A stretch of 64,000 nt of DNA from Chondrus crispus (lineage: Eukaryota; Rhodophyta; Florideophyceae; Gigartinales; Gigartinaceae). The stretch is from positions 1 to 64,000 of the forward strand of contig NW_005179146.1 in the NCBI RefSeq assembly GCF_000350225.1, written 5' to 3'. The position numbers and the translations under genes were made by a program. The notes beneath the pieces are model-generated. The model searched no databases. It saw only the letters and a program-made list of their open reading frames with translations, and had not been told where the DNA came from. Below are positions 8,495 to 18,483 of this stretch, one piece after another. Position 1 is the first letter of the stretch. Each line of letters begins with the position of its first letter.

Positions 8495-11400
8495 TTATGC
8501 CTGCGTAGGTTCTCCGCGTTGGCGCGTGCGCCAATACCGATCGATAAACGGTTGCGGGAGCCCATCGGCGGGCTCGTAGGTATCGTCCGAAGCGGTATAT
8601 CCATACCACCGGACCTTGTACTGTATCCCGCCTCGCGCGGTACGGTGTCCGACGATGCGGTCAACGACGTACTCCGCGCTCGGGGCGGCTGCGGGGACTT
8701 CCGATTCGGTCGACGCTGCGGGGGTGACGATATCCCCCGGCCCGCGTGGCATCTTCGTCACGCGGTCGATGCTCACGCGATTCTCCACGCCGTCCTGTTC
8801 GATCAGGACCGTGGTGTCCGTAGCGGAGCGGACGCGAAATGGACCCTCTGTCTTGGGTAGAAGCTTGACAGAGAGGACGTCCGTATCGGTCGGACTTCGC
8901 GCATGCGCGCGGCGCTCGACGCTTGTCAACGGACGTGGCGGGCGGTCCACGTACACGAAGTCGCCCGCCTTGACGACCGGCCGAAAGCGGACCTTCTTGT
9001 CGAAATTGTCCTTGTACCGCTTTTGCGAAGCGGTAAGTTTCGTCCGTGCGCGGTCGAGAGCGTCGCGGAGCTTGCGCAGCGTGGCCCTCTTGTACTGTAC
9101 CGGCGTACGCGGGTCCTCTAGATGGGTCCCCGCGCCCTGCGGTACAGTTCCGGGAAGGATCAATCCGGACGGTGGCCGCGTCAACACCAGGTCGAACGGA
9201 GTGGTCTCCGTCGACCGGTGGACCTGCGTATTGTACGCCAAGGTCAGCGGCTGCACGTAGTCGTCCCAATCGCGCTGGTGCTCCTCCACGTAATGTCGGA
9301 GACGTTGCACCAGCGTGCGATTGAACCGTTCGGTTTGCCCATTCGACTGGGGGTGGTAGGCCGTCGTGAGATAATGCCTCACCCCCAGGAGTGCGCATAC
9401 CGCATCGAAGAATTTAGCAGCGAACTGCGGACCGTTATCGGTGAGCACGTAGCGCGGCGCTCCGTAGACGTAGACCCAGTTGTCTAGGAACGCATTAGCG
9501 ACGACCGAAGCGGTGGTGGTCCGTAGCGGTATGCTGCGCGTAAGCTTGGAAAACCGATCGGTAATAACCAGCACGTGTTGGTTCCCGTGCGCGGTGTTGG
9601 GCAGCGGGCCCAGGAGGTCCATCGCGACAAACTCCATGGGGCCCGCCGCCGGGAACAGCTTGAGATCCTTCTGGTTCTTGACAGGCGTCCCGCGGGTAGC
9701 AGCGCACGACGCGCAGTTCCGTACGGTCGCAAACGCATCGTTGGCCATATGTAGCCAGTAGTACTCCCTTCGCAGGGTGTAGTACATGCGCGTTCCCCCC
9801 GGATGACCGGCTAACCTCGAATGGTGTGCAAGGTACAGTACCCGGGGGCGTAACCGATTCGGTACCACGCGTTGTAGGGTCCCATCTAGCGGGGACTTCG
9901 TTACAAGGAAACCGTAGCGGTCGACGTCAAACTTAGAATTAGGCTCTCCGACCGTTTCGGCAGCGACGCGACAGAACGCGTCGTCCGCCTGCTCGCGTAG
10001 GAAATCCTCAACCGAGATGGACGCCACGTCGCGTTCCTCGGGAGTTACCGCGAGCGCGTGAAATCCGTCCGGACGGTCTTGTGTCGGGCCCCAGTGCACC
10101 TTGTCTAGGAGGGGCTCGCTGCCTTCCTGCGACTGGACAACGAAGCACGGGACCTCGTCATCGACCGGAGCGGTCTCTCCGCCATCGGTGCATAGGCGCG
10201 AGACGCCGTCCGCGAGTTGGTGCTTGACGCCCGGGCGGTACTGTACGTCGTAGTCGTACTCCGCCAAGCGTAGGCGCCAGCGTGCGAGCCGCCCGGAACT
10301 GTCCGCCAGATTGAGGACCCAGCGCATGGCCTCATGATCTGTGCGGAGATTAAACGTGCTTCCGTACAGGTACGGCCGTAGCGTGAGAATGCTCCACACT
10401 ACGGCCAAGCATTCCTTCTCGGTGGTCGTATAGTTGCGTTCCGCGTCTGTTAGCGCGCGGCTCCAGTATCCGATCGGTAGGCGACACCCGTCGGGCTGCT
10501 CCTGTAAAAGGGCGCAGCCCACTTGGTGTCCGCACGCGTCGGTGTCCAGCGTGTACTTCTGACCGTAACGGGGCAACGCGAGGATTGGCGGTGACACGAG
10601 GCGCTTCTTCAGCGCCTCAAATGTTTCGTATTCCGCATCGGATAGGACCCCGAACTCGAAGGGCTGATTCTTGCCGGTCTTCCGATTAAGCGGTGCGGCG
10701 ATCTTCGCGAAGCCCTTGACGAATCTCCTGTAGACATTACACATACCGAGAAAGGACCGTAGCTCCGTTTGGTTAGTTGGCGCGCGCGCCCGCTCGATCG
10801 CGACAACGTTGCGACGCTCGACCTCCAGCCGTCCCGGTCGGATAACATGACCCAGGTAGGTAACCGACGTATCGAAAAACGCGCACTTCGATAGTTTTAG
10901 CGATACGCCGGCGTCTTGTAGCAAGCGTAGTACCTCGCGCACGTGTGCCATATGTTCCGTAACGGTTCGCGAGTAGACAATGACGTCATCAAGGTAGACC
11001 AACGCGGTCTCCCATTTCACGCGGGACAGGATGATGTCGACCGCTCGTTGAAATGTCGCGGGCGCGTTTTTGAGACCGAACGGCATGCGTAGAAAGCGGT
11101 AGAGGCCCGAATGCGACGCGAACTTTGTTTTATCGCGGTCCTCCTCGGCGATCTCCACCTGCCAATACCCGCTATTACAGTCTAGCGTGGTAAAGACAGT
11201 GGCATCGCCGAGCGAGTCGATACATTCGTCCATGCGCGGTAGTGGGTAGGAGTCGCGAACCGTAACGGCGTTTAGCTTGCGGTAGTCCACGCAGAACCGC
11301 ATGGTCCCGTCCTTTTTAGGGACGAAGACCACGGGGCTCGCCCACTCGGCCGATGTCGGTTCGATGACTCCCGCGCGCAGCATGCGGTCGATTTCCTTCT

Positions 11401-12877
11401 TCTCCTTCTCGCGCGCGATGGGTCCGGCTCGGTAGGGTGCTTGGTAGATCGGCTTCGCACCGGGCTTCAGCTCGATGCGATGCTTCGTAGCATCGATCTT
11501 ACCCAAGTGGCCGGACCACATGTCCTTGAACTCGGACAGCATGTCCATAATTTCCGACCGGACGGTACTGTCTTCTGCACCAATATGGACGTCTTCTTCC
11601 CACGAGCGGGTCTTCTCCGCGTCCGTATCGGTCCGCTCATCCGCGTTAGCGGGATTGCCACTGTGGGCGTCGTCCGTTTCCGGGTCTTCGCGTCGCGCGT
11701 ATCCTTCCGTAGCGGTGGAGGATTGTCTTCTGCTATCGTCCGTAACTTGTTGTTCGCGTCGCGCCTGTTCCTCCGTAGCGGTCGAGGAATTATTTTTGTT
11801 CCCTCCCCCTTCCTTAGCGTCGGCCTCTCCGGGGACCGGCACGCCAAGTGTCAGGATGTGTGTGGGGGATGGCAACGCGAGACCAACAACGGTATGCTTG
11901 GGGACGTGGGCCGCGCGGCTTCCGAAGTTGCTAACAAGCACCGTAAACGCCTCGCCCGGGAAGAGGTCCATGACCCCCTGGGCCATCAGGCATAAATTCT
12001 TATGCGCCGTTTTGGGGTGGTTTTGCAGGAAGCAAAGCCCCCCAACCGGTGTTGCGACGCGTACCATCGCTTGGGTCATCGGGAGTATCGTCACCCCCTT
12101 GACCACGCGAATTTTCCGTGACGGTACGTTCGTCGGGAACTGCGCGCGCTTCCGGTCGGCCGAATTTTCCTCCTGCGGGAGCTGCTGCGACGGTCCCCTC
12201 GAGGCCATCTTGCGGTCGTGCCTCGAGGGTGTGACTCCCGTCAGCGCTACGGACGGCGCATGATGGAACAGCACCTTCCTCTGCGGTGGCAGGATCGCCT
12301 TCACGTGGCGATCCAGGAACGTGGTTCCGAGGATACAGTCCACCGCGAGGTTGGTGACGACCAAGAACGGCACGCGCGCGACGAACTCACCAATCCGGAC
12401 GTACAGCTTGAGCTCGCCGAGGGCCTTCATCGACCTATTCGAAGCGTCGATGAGCGGCGGGCTCCGCGCGGACTGGATGGCAGCGCGCCACGGTTCTGCC
12501 ACACAGCGTAGATGGATTAGATTCGGGCCGGCGCCCGAATCTAGAACCGGCGTGATGGCGCGCATCATCGCGCGTCGTTGTCCGACCGTTGCGGTGACCT
12601 TATAATTTTGCTTCTTGAAGAAGCAAATTGCCGCTTCGTCCGTTCGGCTCTGCGATGGCGCGCGTACCGAAGCGGTGGACGGGGTGCCTTGTTTATTGAG
12701 GCTTGGCACGGGGAGGATCGTCGACGCCTCTACGCGTCCTCCCCGGCTTCCCCCGTCAACCCAAGGTCCTCGGGCCCCTCGTCCCTCAGCGGTAGCGCGG
12801 GTTCTTCCGATTGGACGGCCTCGCGCGGCTCGACCACGTTGATGCCCGTGGGAGCCTGCGCACGCGAATTTCGCCAC
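8495..12877 (-). CDS. pol: Pol polyprotein of e2 (PR-RT-RH-IN-chromodomain)
   Basis: 1460 codons, intact. Aspartic protease motif LDSGAGPNL is near residue 112. Reverse transcriptase has FVPKKDG and FCVDYRKLN, then the catalytic VYLDDVIVYS near residue 627. RNase H follows with YTLDTDACG. Integrase has an HHCC zinc-binding region (HHSRLAGH...CASC), then D (DLLGPLP), D (LTDNGPQF, near 1144) and E (QTERFNR). The C-terminus is a chromodomain (YKVRWYGY...TYEP), placing it among chromoviruses, whose chromodomains can steer integration to chromatin marks. The ORF overlaps gag by 148 nt and lies in the -1 frame, so a Gag-Pol fusion by frameshifting is expected; I did not find a clear slippery site by eye. 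Confidence 0.93.
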   Translation of the reverse strand: MAKFACAGSHGHQRGRAARGRPIGRTRATAEGRGARGPWVDGGSRGGRVEASTILPVPSLNKQGTPSTASVRAPSQSRTDEAAICFFKKQNYKVTATVGQRRAMMRAITPVLDSGAGPNLIHLRCVAEPWRAAIQSARSPPLIDASNRSMKALGELKLYVRIGEFVARVPFLVVTNLAVDCILGTTFLDRHVKAILPPQRKVLFHHAPSVALTGVTPSRHDRKMASRGPSQQLPQEENSADRKRAQFPTNVPSRKIRVVKGVTILPMTQAMVRVATPVGGLCFLQNHPKTAHKNLCLMAQGVMDLFPGEAFTVLVSNFGSRAAHVPKHTVVGLALPSPTHILTLGVPVPGEADAKEGGGNKNNSSTATEEQARREQQVTDDSRRQSSTATEGYARREDPETDDAHSGNPANADERTDTDAEKTRSWEEDVHIGAEDSTVRSEIMDMLSEFKDMWSGHLGKIDATKHRIELKPGAKPIYQAPYRAGPIAREKEKKEIDRMLRAGVIEPTSAEWASPVVFVPKKDGTMRFCVDYRKLNAVTVRDSYPLPRMDECIDSLGDATVFTTLDCNSGYWQVEIAEEDRDKTKFASHSGLYRFLRMPFGLKNAPATFQRAVDIILSRVKWETALVYLDDVIVYSRTVTEHMAHVREVLRLLQDAGVSLKLSKCAFFDTSVTYLGHVIRPGRLEVERRNVVAIERARAPTNQTELRSFLGMCNVYRRFVKGFAKIAAPLNRKTGKNQPFEFGVLSDAEYETFEALKKRLVSPPILALPRYGQKYTLDTDACGHQVGCALLQEQPDGCRLPIGYWSRALTDAERNYTTTEKECLAVVWSILTLRPYLYGSTFNLRTDHEAMRWVLNLADSSGRLARWRLRLAEYDYDVQYRPGVKHQLADGVSRLCTDGGETAPVDDEVPCFVVQSQEGSEPLLDKVHWGPTQDRPDGFHALAVTPEERDVASISVEDFLREQADDAFCRVAAETVGEPNSKFDVDRYGFLVTKSPLDGTLQRVVPNRLRPRVLYLAHHSRLAGHPGGTRMYYTLRREYYWLHMANDAFATVRNCASCAATRGTPVKNQKDLKLFPAAGPMEFVAMDLLGPLPNTAHGNQHVLVITDRFSKLTRSIPLRTTTASVVANAFLDNWVYVYGAPRYVLTDNGPQFAAKFFDAVCALLGVRHYLTTAYHPQSNGQTERFNRTLVQRLRHYVEEHQRDWDDYVQPLTLAYNTQVHRSTETTPFDLVLTRPPSGLILPGTVPQGAGTHLEDPRTPVQYKRATLRKLRDALDRARTKLTASQKRYKDNFDKKVRFRPVVKAGDFVYVDRPPRPLTSVERRAHARSPTDTDVLSVKLLPKTEGPFRVRSATDTTVLIEQDGVENRVSIDRVTKMPRGPGDIVTPAASTESEVPAAAPSAEYVVDRIVGHRTARGGIQYKVRWYGYTASDDTYEPADGLPQPFIDRYWRTRQRGEPTQA

Positions 12878-14532
12878 GCGGTCGGCGGTTGGCGCTCGAA
12901 CGGCGAACCCGGGCGGAGACCTTGACGGATCCGAAGCTTTTGATAATTGGCCTCGCGGGCCTGCAAAAGCTTCGAACGCAGCGCGCTATCCGCCACCACA
13001 GAACATTGCTCCTGTCGGTGGGTCAGGTCCAGACAGAACCGACACGGCGGGGGTCCAGGTAATCCTTGGTTGAAGAACCGGACCCGCTGGTTCTGTACTG
13101 GCCTTCCGTACGGATGTGCGCGCGCGTCACCGTGTTGGGCGGGCGCCATCGGCGCGCCCGCCGGGGACGAGGCAGGTGACGGATGGTAGCTAGTCGGCCG
13201 CGAGCTAAGCGAGCTCGGCGTCGCCGACTGGTCCGTCACCGCCAATATCTCTTCCGTTTCGGTTCCGCGCGCTGCCGGGAGTTCAGACAGGGACTCGACC
13301 GACAGCACGGGCCTTGTCAGCGCGTTGCGCGTGAATCTTCTCACCGAATCGGACGGTGCTTGAGGCGACGCGAGCGAGGTCGCCTGTCTTCGAGCCGAGC
13401 GGTGCGTCTCGCCTATCGCTTGCGCGTAGCGTGCCACCGCTTGGTAGTCCACGCCCGGATGCGTCGCGAGATAATTCCGCACCTGCGCGCACGTCGCTGG
13501 CAGAAGTCCCTCAACAAAAAGGGACTTCAGGCGCCTGTCCGAAAATACGGTTCCGCAGCGCAACGCCTTGTCCCAAAACTGGTTACTGTACACCTCCTCC
13601 GTCATATTAGAGCTCTGACGGAAGGAGGTGACATCACCGACCGCTTCGGAAATAACTTCGTCAGTCGCGTACGTGCGCAATAAAAAGTTAATAACTTCCG
13701 CGTAGGTTTCGAGCATATCGCGCTGCTCCGCATCGACCGCCATGGTGTTCCCGTGTAGCCTGGACTGGAGCAAGGCGTGAGCCTGCCCAGTCAAATAGAA
13801 CTGGAAACACCATACGGCCGCGCCTTCGCTGACCCCATTGTGGTCGCAGGCCATCTTGAAGCGCGCGAGGAATCCTAGCACCGCGATTGGATCTTGACCA
13901 CCGAATGTGTGGGTTTTCAGCTGGACGTCCAACTTCTTCCGATATCGGTTAACTCGCCGCGCGGTACTCGCGTCGTAGCGCGCGCTGCGATTTTCCAGCC
14001 TATACGTGCGGTAGTCGACGGCCTTGGTGAACAGGTCGTTCAGCGGCCTGATCACCGGCAACCGTTTCGGATCCCGCCTCGGGGCAGACCGGCGGTCTCT
14101 GCCCCTGCGATGGCGGTCTCCTTCTCCGCCGGGGCTACTGTAGCCCTCCGGATCGGAGTCTTCTCGCCGGAACCGACGTCGGTCGCGCGCATTGCGGCCT
14201 CTGCCGTCGCCTCTGCGCGATCCGTCCGACTCGGTGTCCTCGTCATCGGAGGGGTATCCACCTCCTCCGGCATTGCGGTATCGCGTATAGCGTCCGTCGA
14301 GGTTATCATCGGAGGGGTAACCGACCCCTCCGGCATCGCGGTATCGCGCGTAGCGTCCGTCGCGGTTATCATCGGAGGGGTAACCGACCCCTCCGGCATC
14401 GCGGTATCGCGCGTAGCGTCCGTCGCGGTTCTTGCGCGTCGCCCTGTGGCGACGTCTTGTGTCTTCTTCCTCGGAGGGGTTTTCTGTACCCTCCGAGGTG
14501 TAGCCTTGAGCGCCGGGTGCGCTTCTTCTGCT
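12730..14532 (-). CDS. gag: Gag of e2, capsid and zinc knuckle part
   Basis: Continues in the same frame after an in-frame TAG at 14533-14535 and ends at 12730. It begins with an Arg/Asp-rich stretch of three 21-residue repeats. It then has a retrotransposon Gag/capsid-like helical region (about 14061-13400: FLARFKMACDHNGVSEGAA, VINFLLRTYATDEVI, LRCGTVFSDRRL). A CCHC knuckle CRFCLDLTHRQEQC lies near 13010-13050. Gag forms the particle and the knuckle packages RNA. The first ATG after the TAG that begins the capsid is at 14061, so a separate capsid protein could start there. Pol overlaps its 3' end in the -1 frame. Confidence 0.82.
   Translation of the reverse strand, partial: SRRSAPGAQGYTSEGTENPSEEEDTRRRHRATRKNRDGRYARYRDAGGVGYPSDDNRDGRYARYRDAGGVGYPSDDNLDGRYTRYRNAGGGGYPSDDEDTESDGSRRGDGRGRNARDRRRFRREDSDPEGYSSPGGEGDRHRRGRDRRSAPRRDPKRLPVIRPLNDLFTKAVDYRTYRLENRSARYDASTARRVNRYRKKLDVQLKTHTFGGQDPIAVLGFLARFKMACDHNGVSEGAAVWCFQFYLTGQAHALLQSRLHGNTMAVDAEQRDMLETYAEVINFLLRTYATDEVISEAVGDVTSFRQSSNMTEEVYSNQFWDKALRCGTVFSDRRLKSLFVEGLLPATCAQVRNYLATHPGVDYQAVARYAQAIGETHRSARRQATSLASPQAPSDSVRRFTRNALTRPVLSVESLSELPAARGTETEEILAVTDQSATPSSLSSRPTSYHPSPASSPAGAPMAPAQHGDARAHPYGRPVQNQRVRFFNQGLPGPPPCRFCLDLTHRQEQCSVVADSALRSKLLQAREANYQKLRIRQGLRPGSPFERQPPTAWRNSRAQAPTGINVVEPREAVQSEEPALPLRDEGPEDLGLTGEAGEDA
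14241..14430 (-). repeat. 63-bp tandem repeat in e2 gag
   Basis: Three units of 63 bp (21 codons; core DGRYARYRDAGGVGYPSDD). The first two in the sense direction are nearly identical and the third is diverged. The period is a multiple of three, so the gag frame is kept. Confidence 0.9.
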
Positions 14533-15318
14533 CTACCCATACGGCTGTCGCTTTTCTGTCGCGAAGCGCCCCAGGCGGTTTTCTGTCCCGCGGGGGCCAG
14601 CCGTATCGGCGAGTACGGGAGGGCCATTTTCTGTGGGCCCTCCTGTAGCACCATAAATTGGTGGGAGGTAAATGGTCTTACCCTCCGGGTGAGGGGCCAT
14701 TTTACCGATCCCGGGTGCGGCGCCGATCGGTTCAGCGTGCGTTAGCGTAGGATCCGGAGCGGTTGAGTCGCGCTGTTCGCGTGCGTCGACTCCTGCTCCG
14801 GCGAAGGTCGTGGCCAGACGATTGGCCACGGCGGAGCTGATCGCTCCCTTTAGAGCCGTACCGGACGGGGATTCTTCATCCACAGTGGTGAGCGCGGTCA
14901 CCACCTCGCATTGGACTTGAGCGGGTAGAAGTTCGTCCGAAAGCGGTGGTATCGCGCTGCGTACGTGCACGTCCACGAGCGCGGGCACCGTTCGGTCGAG
15001 GCATACGCGCGCTACCTGGGGGAGTTCCGTAGCGAGGAACTCCTCGACCCAGGCCTGGATGCGCGGCTGAATCGCGTCGACCATCCATTGGACGCGATTC
15101 TCAGTGCCTGCCGACCCGGCCGGCGTAACATCCGATGCGGACGCTCGCGTGCGGCCGGGTCGCGGTGGCGGTCGCAGCAGGGCTTCCGGGTTCTCCACCC
15201 GGGGGCGCGGTGCGCCACTGCCACTGCAGGTGCTCAGACGCCCGGAGGCGGAGTCTGCCCCTTGATCCGGTCGGTTCATCGTCGAATACGCTTCGCGATC
15301 GACGCGGTGATTTCTCAA
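14533..15318 (-). CDS. gag: Gag of e2, N-terminal part ending at in-frame TAG
   Basis: 261 codons from ATG at 15318 to TAG at 14533-14535, after which the same frame is open through capsid and zinc knuckle. A Pro/Arg-rich start is followed by a helical stretch (MVDAIQPRIQAWVEEFL). A later ATG (MNRPDQG) may be the true start. Either the TAG is a point mutation in this copy or it is read through; the sequence alone does not decide. Confidence 0.7.
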   Translation of the reverse strand: MRNHRVDREAYSTMNRPDQGADSASGRLSTCSGSGAPRPRVENPEALLRPPPRPGRTRASASDVTPAGSAGTENRVQWMVDAIQPRIQAWVEEFLATELPQVARVCLDRTVPALVDVHVRSAIPPLSDELLPAQVQCEVVTALTTVDEESPSGTALKGAISSAVANRLATTFAGAGVDAREQRDSTAPDPTLTHAEPIGAAPGIGKMAPHPEGKTIYLPPIYGATGGPTENGPPVLADTAGPRGTENRLGRFATEKRQPYG

Positions 15319-15387
15319 CCTTTTCCGTCCGTACGGTTCTGCGCAGAGCGGGCGTCAAGGCGCGCGGCTCTACCTCGAGAGTTGTAC

Positions 15388-15405
15388 CCCTCCACAAGAG
15401 TACCA
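15388..15405 (-). promoter_or_regulatory. Primer binding site of e2
   Basis: Three bases inside the 5' LTR edge (15409). On the minus strand it begins TGGTACTCTTGTGG. The TGG complements the CCA end of a tRNA primer, which would end in ...GAGTACCA. I did not assign the tRNA. Confidence 0.65.
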
Positions 15406-15408
15406 AAA

Positions 15409-16016
15409 TGTGGTACAACTCTCCTCAAACCCTAGCGGGCGAGAGGCTCGGAGGATGAGCCGAGGGAGCTCGCGACGCGAGACGCGCGGCGCGCTGTTAC
15501 CGAACGGTCGGACTTGCGAAAAGGGAGTGGCACACTGGCCGGTTACGCGCAGTCGTCCCGAGGTGCTAGATCGGAGACGACCGGTAACGGGTTAGAAGCC
15601 AACGCGCGAGAGAATACCGAAACGGCAGTACGTAGGCGCGAAAGGGAGGGGGGCAAGTCTGCCCCCCGTGTTTACTGCGAGGACGGTGTCCAGGTCTTAA
15701 CCCCTCAGAGGGACGCCCGGGACACCTGTCCAATACAGTACCTGTCACTTACTGTGGACCAGGTACTGTACGCGATTGAAAATCTAGCGCCGTCATTACA
15801 CTACCGCACGGATCCTCACACTACGCGCTTGCATTACACTGCGCGCGCATTATCCCCACACGGTTCCTTACACTACACGTGTACCCAAGCGTACACCTGT
15901 CACTTTCTGCGCCCGTTCGGTAATCATGCGTATTACACGTGGGCCACGGTGCCCCGTGCCCGCTGCGCGCGGCCGCTCCTACTGTACACCGACCGCGGAT
16001 CGGTCGTTGTACCACA
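15409..16016 (-). repeat. e2 5' LTR
   Basis: 608 bp, same boundaries as the copy at 4957-5565 with about three differences. On the element's strand it precedes PBS and gag. The duplicated target TCACC follows at 16017-16021. Confidence 0.95.
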
Positions 16017-16021
16017 TCACC

Positions 16022-16364
16022 CACCGACCGTCAAGGTCCGACTTCCCGCTTATTCTAAGGTAGCGCTCGCTAACTACCTTAGAGCGGCACCGAGCGCGGG
16101 TTGAGGACGCGCGCGGTACGCCCACGAGCCGGCTCCGCCTCCGCCCGTCGGTACTGGATCGTTACCCAGTACCGCGCCGGGGCGTCGAGGCGTCGAACCG
16201 CTCGCGCGTACCGGCGTCTTCCCCGTTCCCGCTCTACCACGCTACCCGGGCCCGCTGCCCGGTGCCGTCAGCTGGTGTCCCGCTTCACCCCCGTCTTCCC
16301 GTTCGGACAGAGTCTACGCCGAGCTGAGCATACACCCCTCTCCGTTGGGGATGTTTATGCTACA
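16022..16364 (+). repeat. e1 5' LTR, part 2
   Basis: Continuation of the LTR interrupted at 4956; ends GTTTATGCTACA. Its last 100 bp match 35220-35315 and its middle (16090-16200) matches the reverse complement of the e3 LTR. Total reconstructed length is 701 bp, against 193 bp for the 3' LTR. Confidence 0.88.
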
Positions 16365-16365
16365 G

Positions 16366-16383
16366 TGGTCTCCCGACCTAGAA
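16366..16383 (+). promoter_or_regulatory. Primer binding site of e1
   Basis: TGGTCTCCCGACCTAGAA, one base inside the LTR end. It is identical to the e3 PBS (30975-30992, minus strand), so both families use the same primer. Confidence 0.7.
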
Positions 16384-16440
16384 GACTCTACGATTGTTCC
16401 GAAAAGACGGCCGATTTCCTCCGCATCCGTATGCATCGAG

Positions 16441-17706
16441 ATGAGCGAAGGGTCGGAACCCTCGGTCCACTCCGCACCGACCGATATGCAGGCGTCCGCG
16501 CTACGCGTCCGATCCGACGACGGCGCCGCAGGTCCTCGGGATCGCGAACCGTCGCCGGACTACTCAGAAGGACGCGCTCGCGCGATGTACGAACGCATCG
16601 CGGAGTATATCGAGGATGTCCGGACATCCTCTCGTGTCGACGTGACCGACCACGTCTACGCCCGCTGTACTGAAGAGTCGCGCTCCCTCCACGAAGGGAG
16701 GTTTGAGCGCGTGACTCAGTCCTGGGAGATCCTGCGCGCGCTCGTCGACCAGTTGCACTCCGTCTAGTGTTGGTCGAGGACGCGCGCAGCGATGCCCCTA
16801 CGGCGGACGTTGCAGGTCGACCCGCGAGTACGAACTCCGGGGTACGACGGGACACGCAGCCTTTCCCATTTGCCGAACACATGGGAGCGTTCGCGCATAC
16901 GGCTGCGGAACTCAACTCGACGCGCCGGAGCGCTTGTGAGTTAGAACAGAACTCGGCCGTAAGGTCGCCCGGAGCCCCCCCGAGAGGTCCCGGTGCCACT
17001 GTTACTCCGGGTGCGTCCGATGCGCAGGAGTGGCCTCCGACTGGTGCCGTCACCAGTCGGAGCGCGGAGGATATCAAACCAACGACGGACGCGAACTTCG
17101 CGTCCGAGACTCAAGCTCTGCCGCATGCCCCCGGAAGCATGCGGCAGTTGCGACAGGTACCGTACGGGCACGACCAGGACCGTGGAGGACCCGCTGGCGG
17201 ATCCGGAGAACCCATGTTCTCCGTCGATCCTCGCTGGGGCGGCTACCCGCAGGTGGATTACACCGCGCACCCCGGTCCGGTAGACGTACGTACAGTACCC
17301 GTCACCCCGTCAGGCGCGTTCGTAAGATGGAACAGGCATGGGCCGAAAGGTCGCCCGGAGCCCCCCCGAGAGGGCCCGGTGCCACTGTACCTCCGAACGC
17401 GCCCGATGCGCAAGAAGGGAGCCCGACTGGTGCCGACACCGGTCGGGTCACTGGGCAGCGCAGCCCCAAGACGGACGCGAATTTCGCGTCCGAGACGCAA
17501 GCCCTACCGCATGTCGCCGGAGACATACGGTAGATGACACGCGTACCGTACGCGGATGACAAAAGACGCGGAGATACCGCCCGCCGATCAAGAGAACCGA
17601 TTCTCTCTTTCGATCCCGACTGCGGCGGCTATCAGCCGGTGGATCTCACGCGCACACCGGTCCGGTAGACGTCCGTACGCTACACGAATTCTTAAGCGGA
17701 CTAGCC
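16441..17706 (+). pseudogene. gag: e1 Gag remnant, N-terminal part
   Basis: Starts at ATG 16441 (MSEGSEPS) and aligns with e3 Gag through a shared helical segment (GRARAMYERIAEYIEDV). A one-base frame change at about 16760 creates TAG after DQLHSV, and the match continues in another frame from 16767 (LVEDARSDAPTADVAGRPAS). A 386-bp tandem duplication follows. Near 17685 the sequence jumps from PVDVRTL to EFLSGLA, an in-frame loss of the whole capsid region (about 185 residues) relative to e3. e3 is inserted a few codons later and the frame resumes at 31595. Confidence 0.8.
16936..17706 (+). repeat. 386-bp tandem duplication inside e1 gag
   Basis: Two copies offset by 386 bp (for example AAGGTCGCCCGGAGCC at 16961 and 17347), diverged by substitutions and small indels. 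e3 Gag has only one copy. Confidence 0.8.
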
Positions 17707-17711
17707 CCTGC

Positions 17712-18306
17712 TGTAGTATATTCACCCCCAACGACGAGGGGGGTGAGTACTGACAGTTCGGAAAGACCCCGATCGGCGGGAAGACAGAAGCACGGCCCAC
17801 CCACGGTACCGAGCACGGGCTCGAGGTAGCGGTGGTAGAGTGGGATCGGGGAGGACGCGCGCACGCGCGAGCGGTTCTACGCCTCGACGCCCCGGAGCGG
17901 TACTGGGTGACGATCCAGTACCGACGGGCGGAGGCGGAGCCGGCTCGTGGGCGTGCTACGCGCGTCCTCAACCCGCGCGCGGTGCTACTCCTAGGTAAAA
18001 CGGACGGAAGTACCTAAAAGTAAGCGGGCGGACCAAGGTGGAGGATGCTTGACAAGTCCCCCTTCTTGTCGTCCTCCACCGCCGGCGGTCCGCTCATATT
18101 TAATGTACATTGTAGTCTATCATAACTCTACAGTAGTGCCGGTCTACCGACACTGTAACGCTGTCAGCCGGCGGGGATGACATTCCACGTGTAGTACGCG
18201 TCCCGTACACGCGGAGGACTCGTGTGTGCACGCATGGCTGTAAGGCTCGTTGCCTTACTGTCCCTGATCCGATCCTAATCTAATTTCCGTTTGGGGTTAT
18301 ACCACA
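17712..18306 (-). repeat. e3 3' LTR
   Basis: 595 bp, nearly identical to 30994-31589. Differences seen: one G in a G-run near 17742, two bases near 17750, one near 17822. Confidence 0.95.
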
Positions 18307-18341
18307 TCACCCCCCCCTCAAGAGTGAACGTCCGCGTTCAC
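18307..18341 (-). promoter_or_regulatory. e3 polypurine tract and 18-bp palindromic motif
   Basis: On the sense strand GTGAACGCGGACGTTCAC (18324-18341) is followed by a GAGGGGGGGG polypurine run directly before the 3' LTR. The same motif plus purine run occurs at the end of pol (23646-23678) and at both corresponding places in e1. The terminal run should prime plus-strand DNA synthesis. Confidence 0.75.
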
Positions 18342-18483
18342 TCCTGAGGCTTGTAGAACCTGTCCGTCACCTCCTCGCAGCCGAGCGACAGCCATCCTTA
18401 CCGCCCCCGTGATCCCCTGTCCGTCCGTGCTGGGTGCCTTCTGCTTTCCATTTTCAGTGAGCTGCGCAACGAGGCGCGACGGA

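Larger units (their letters stand above)
4957..16016 (-). mobile_element. e2: chromodomain Ty3/gypsy LTR retrotransposon
   Basis: 11,060 bp with two LTRs of about 608 bp (TGTGGTACAAC...GTTGTACCACA) and a perfect duplication TCACC (4952-4956, 16017-16021). gag and pol are on the minus strand, so the right LTR is the 5' one. The LTRs differ at about three positions by eye, so the insertion is young. Besides gag-pol it has a long plus-strand ORF (5894-8137) antisense to the element. Pol is intact; gag has one in-frame TAG. Confidence 0.95.
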
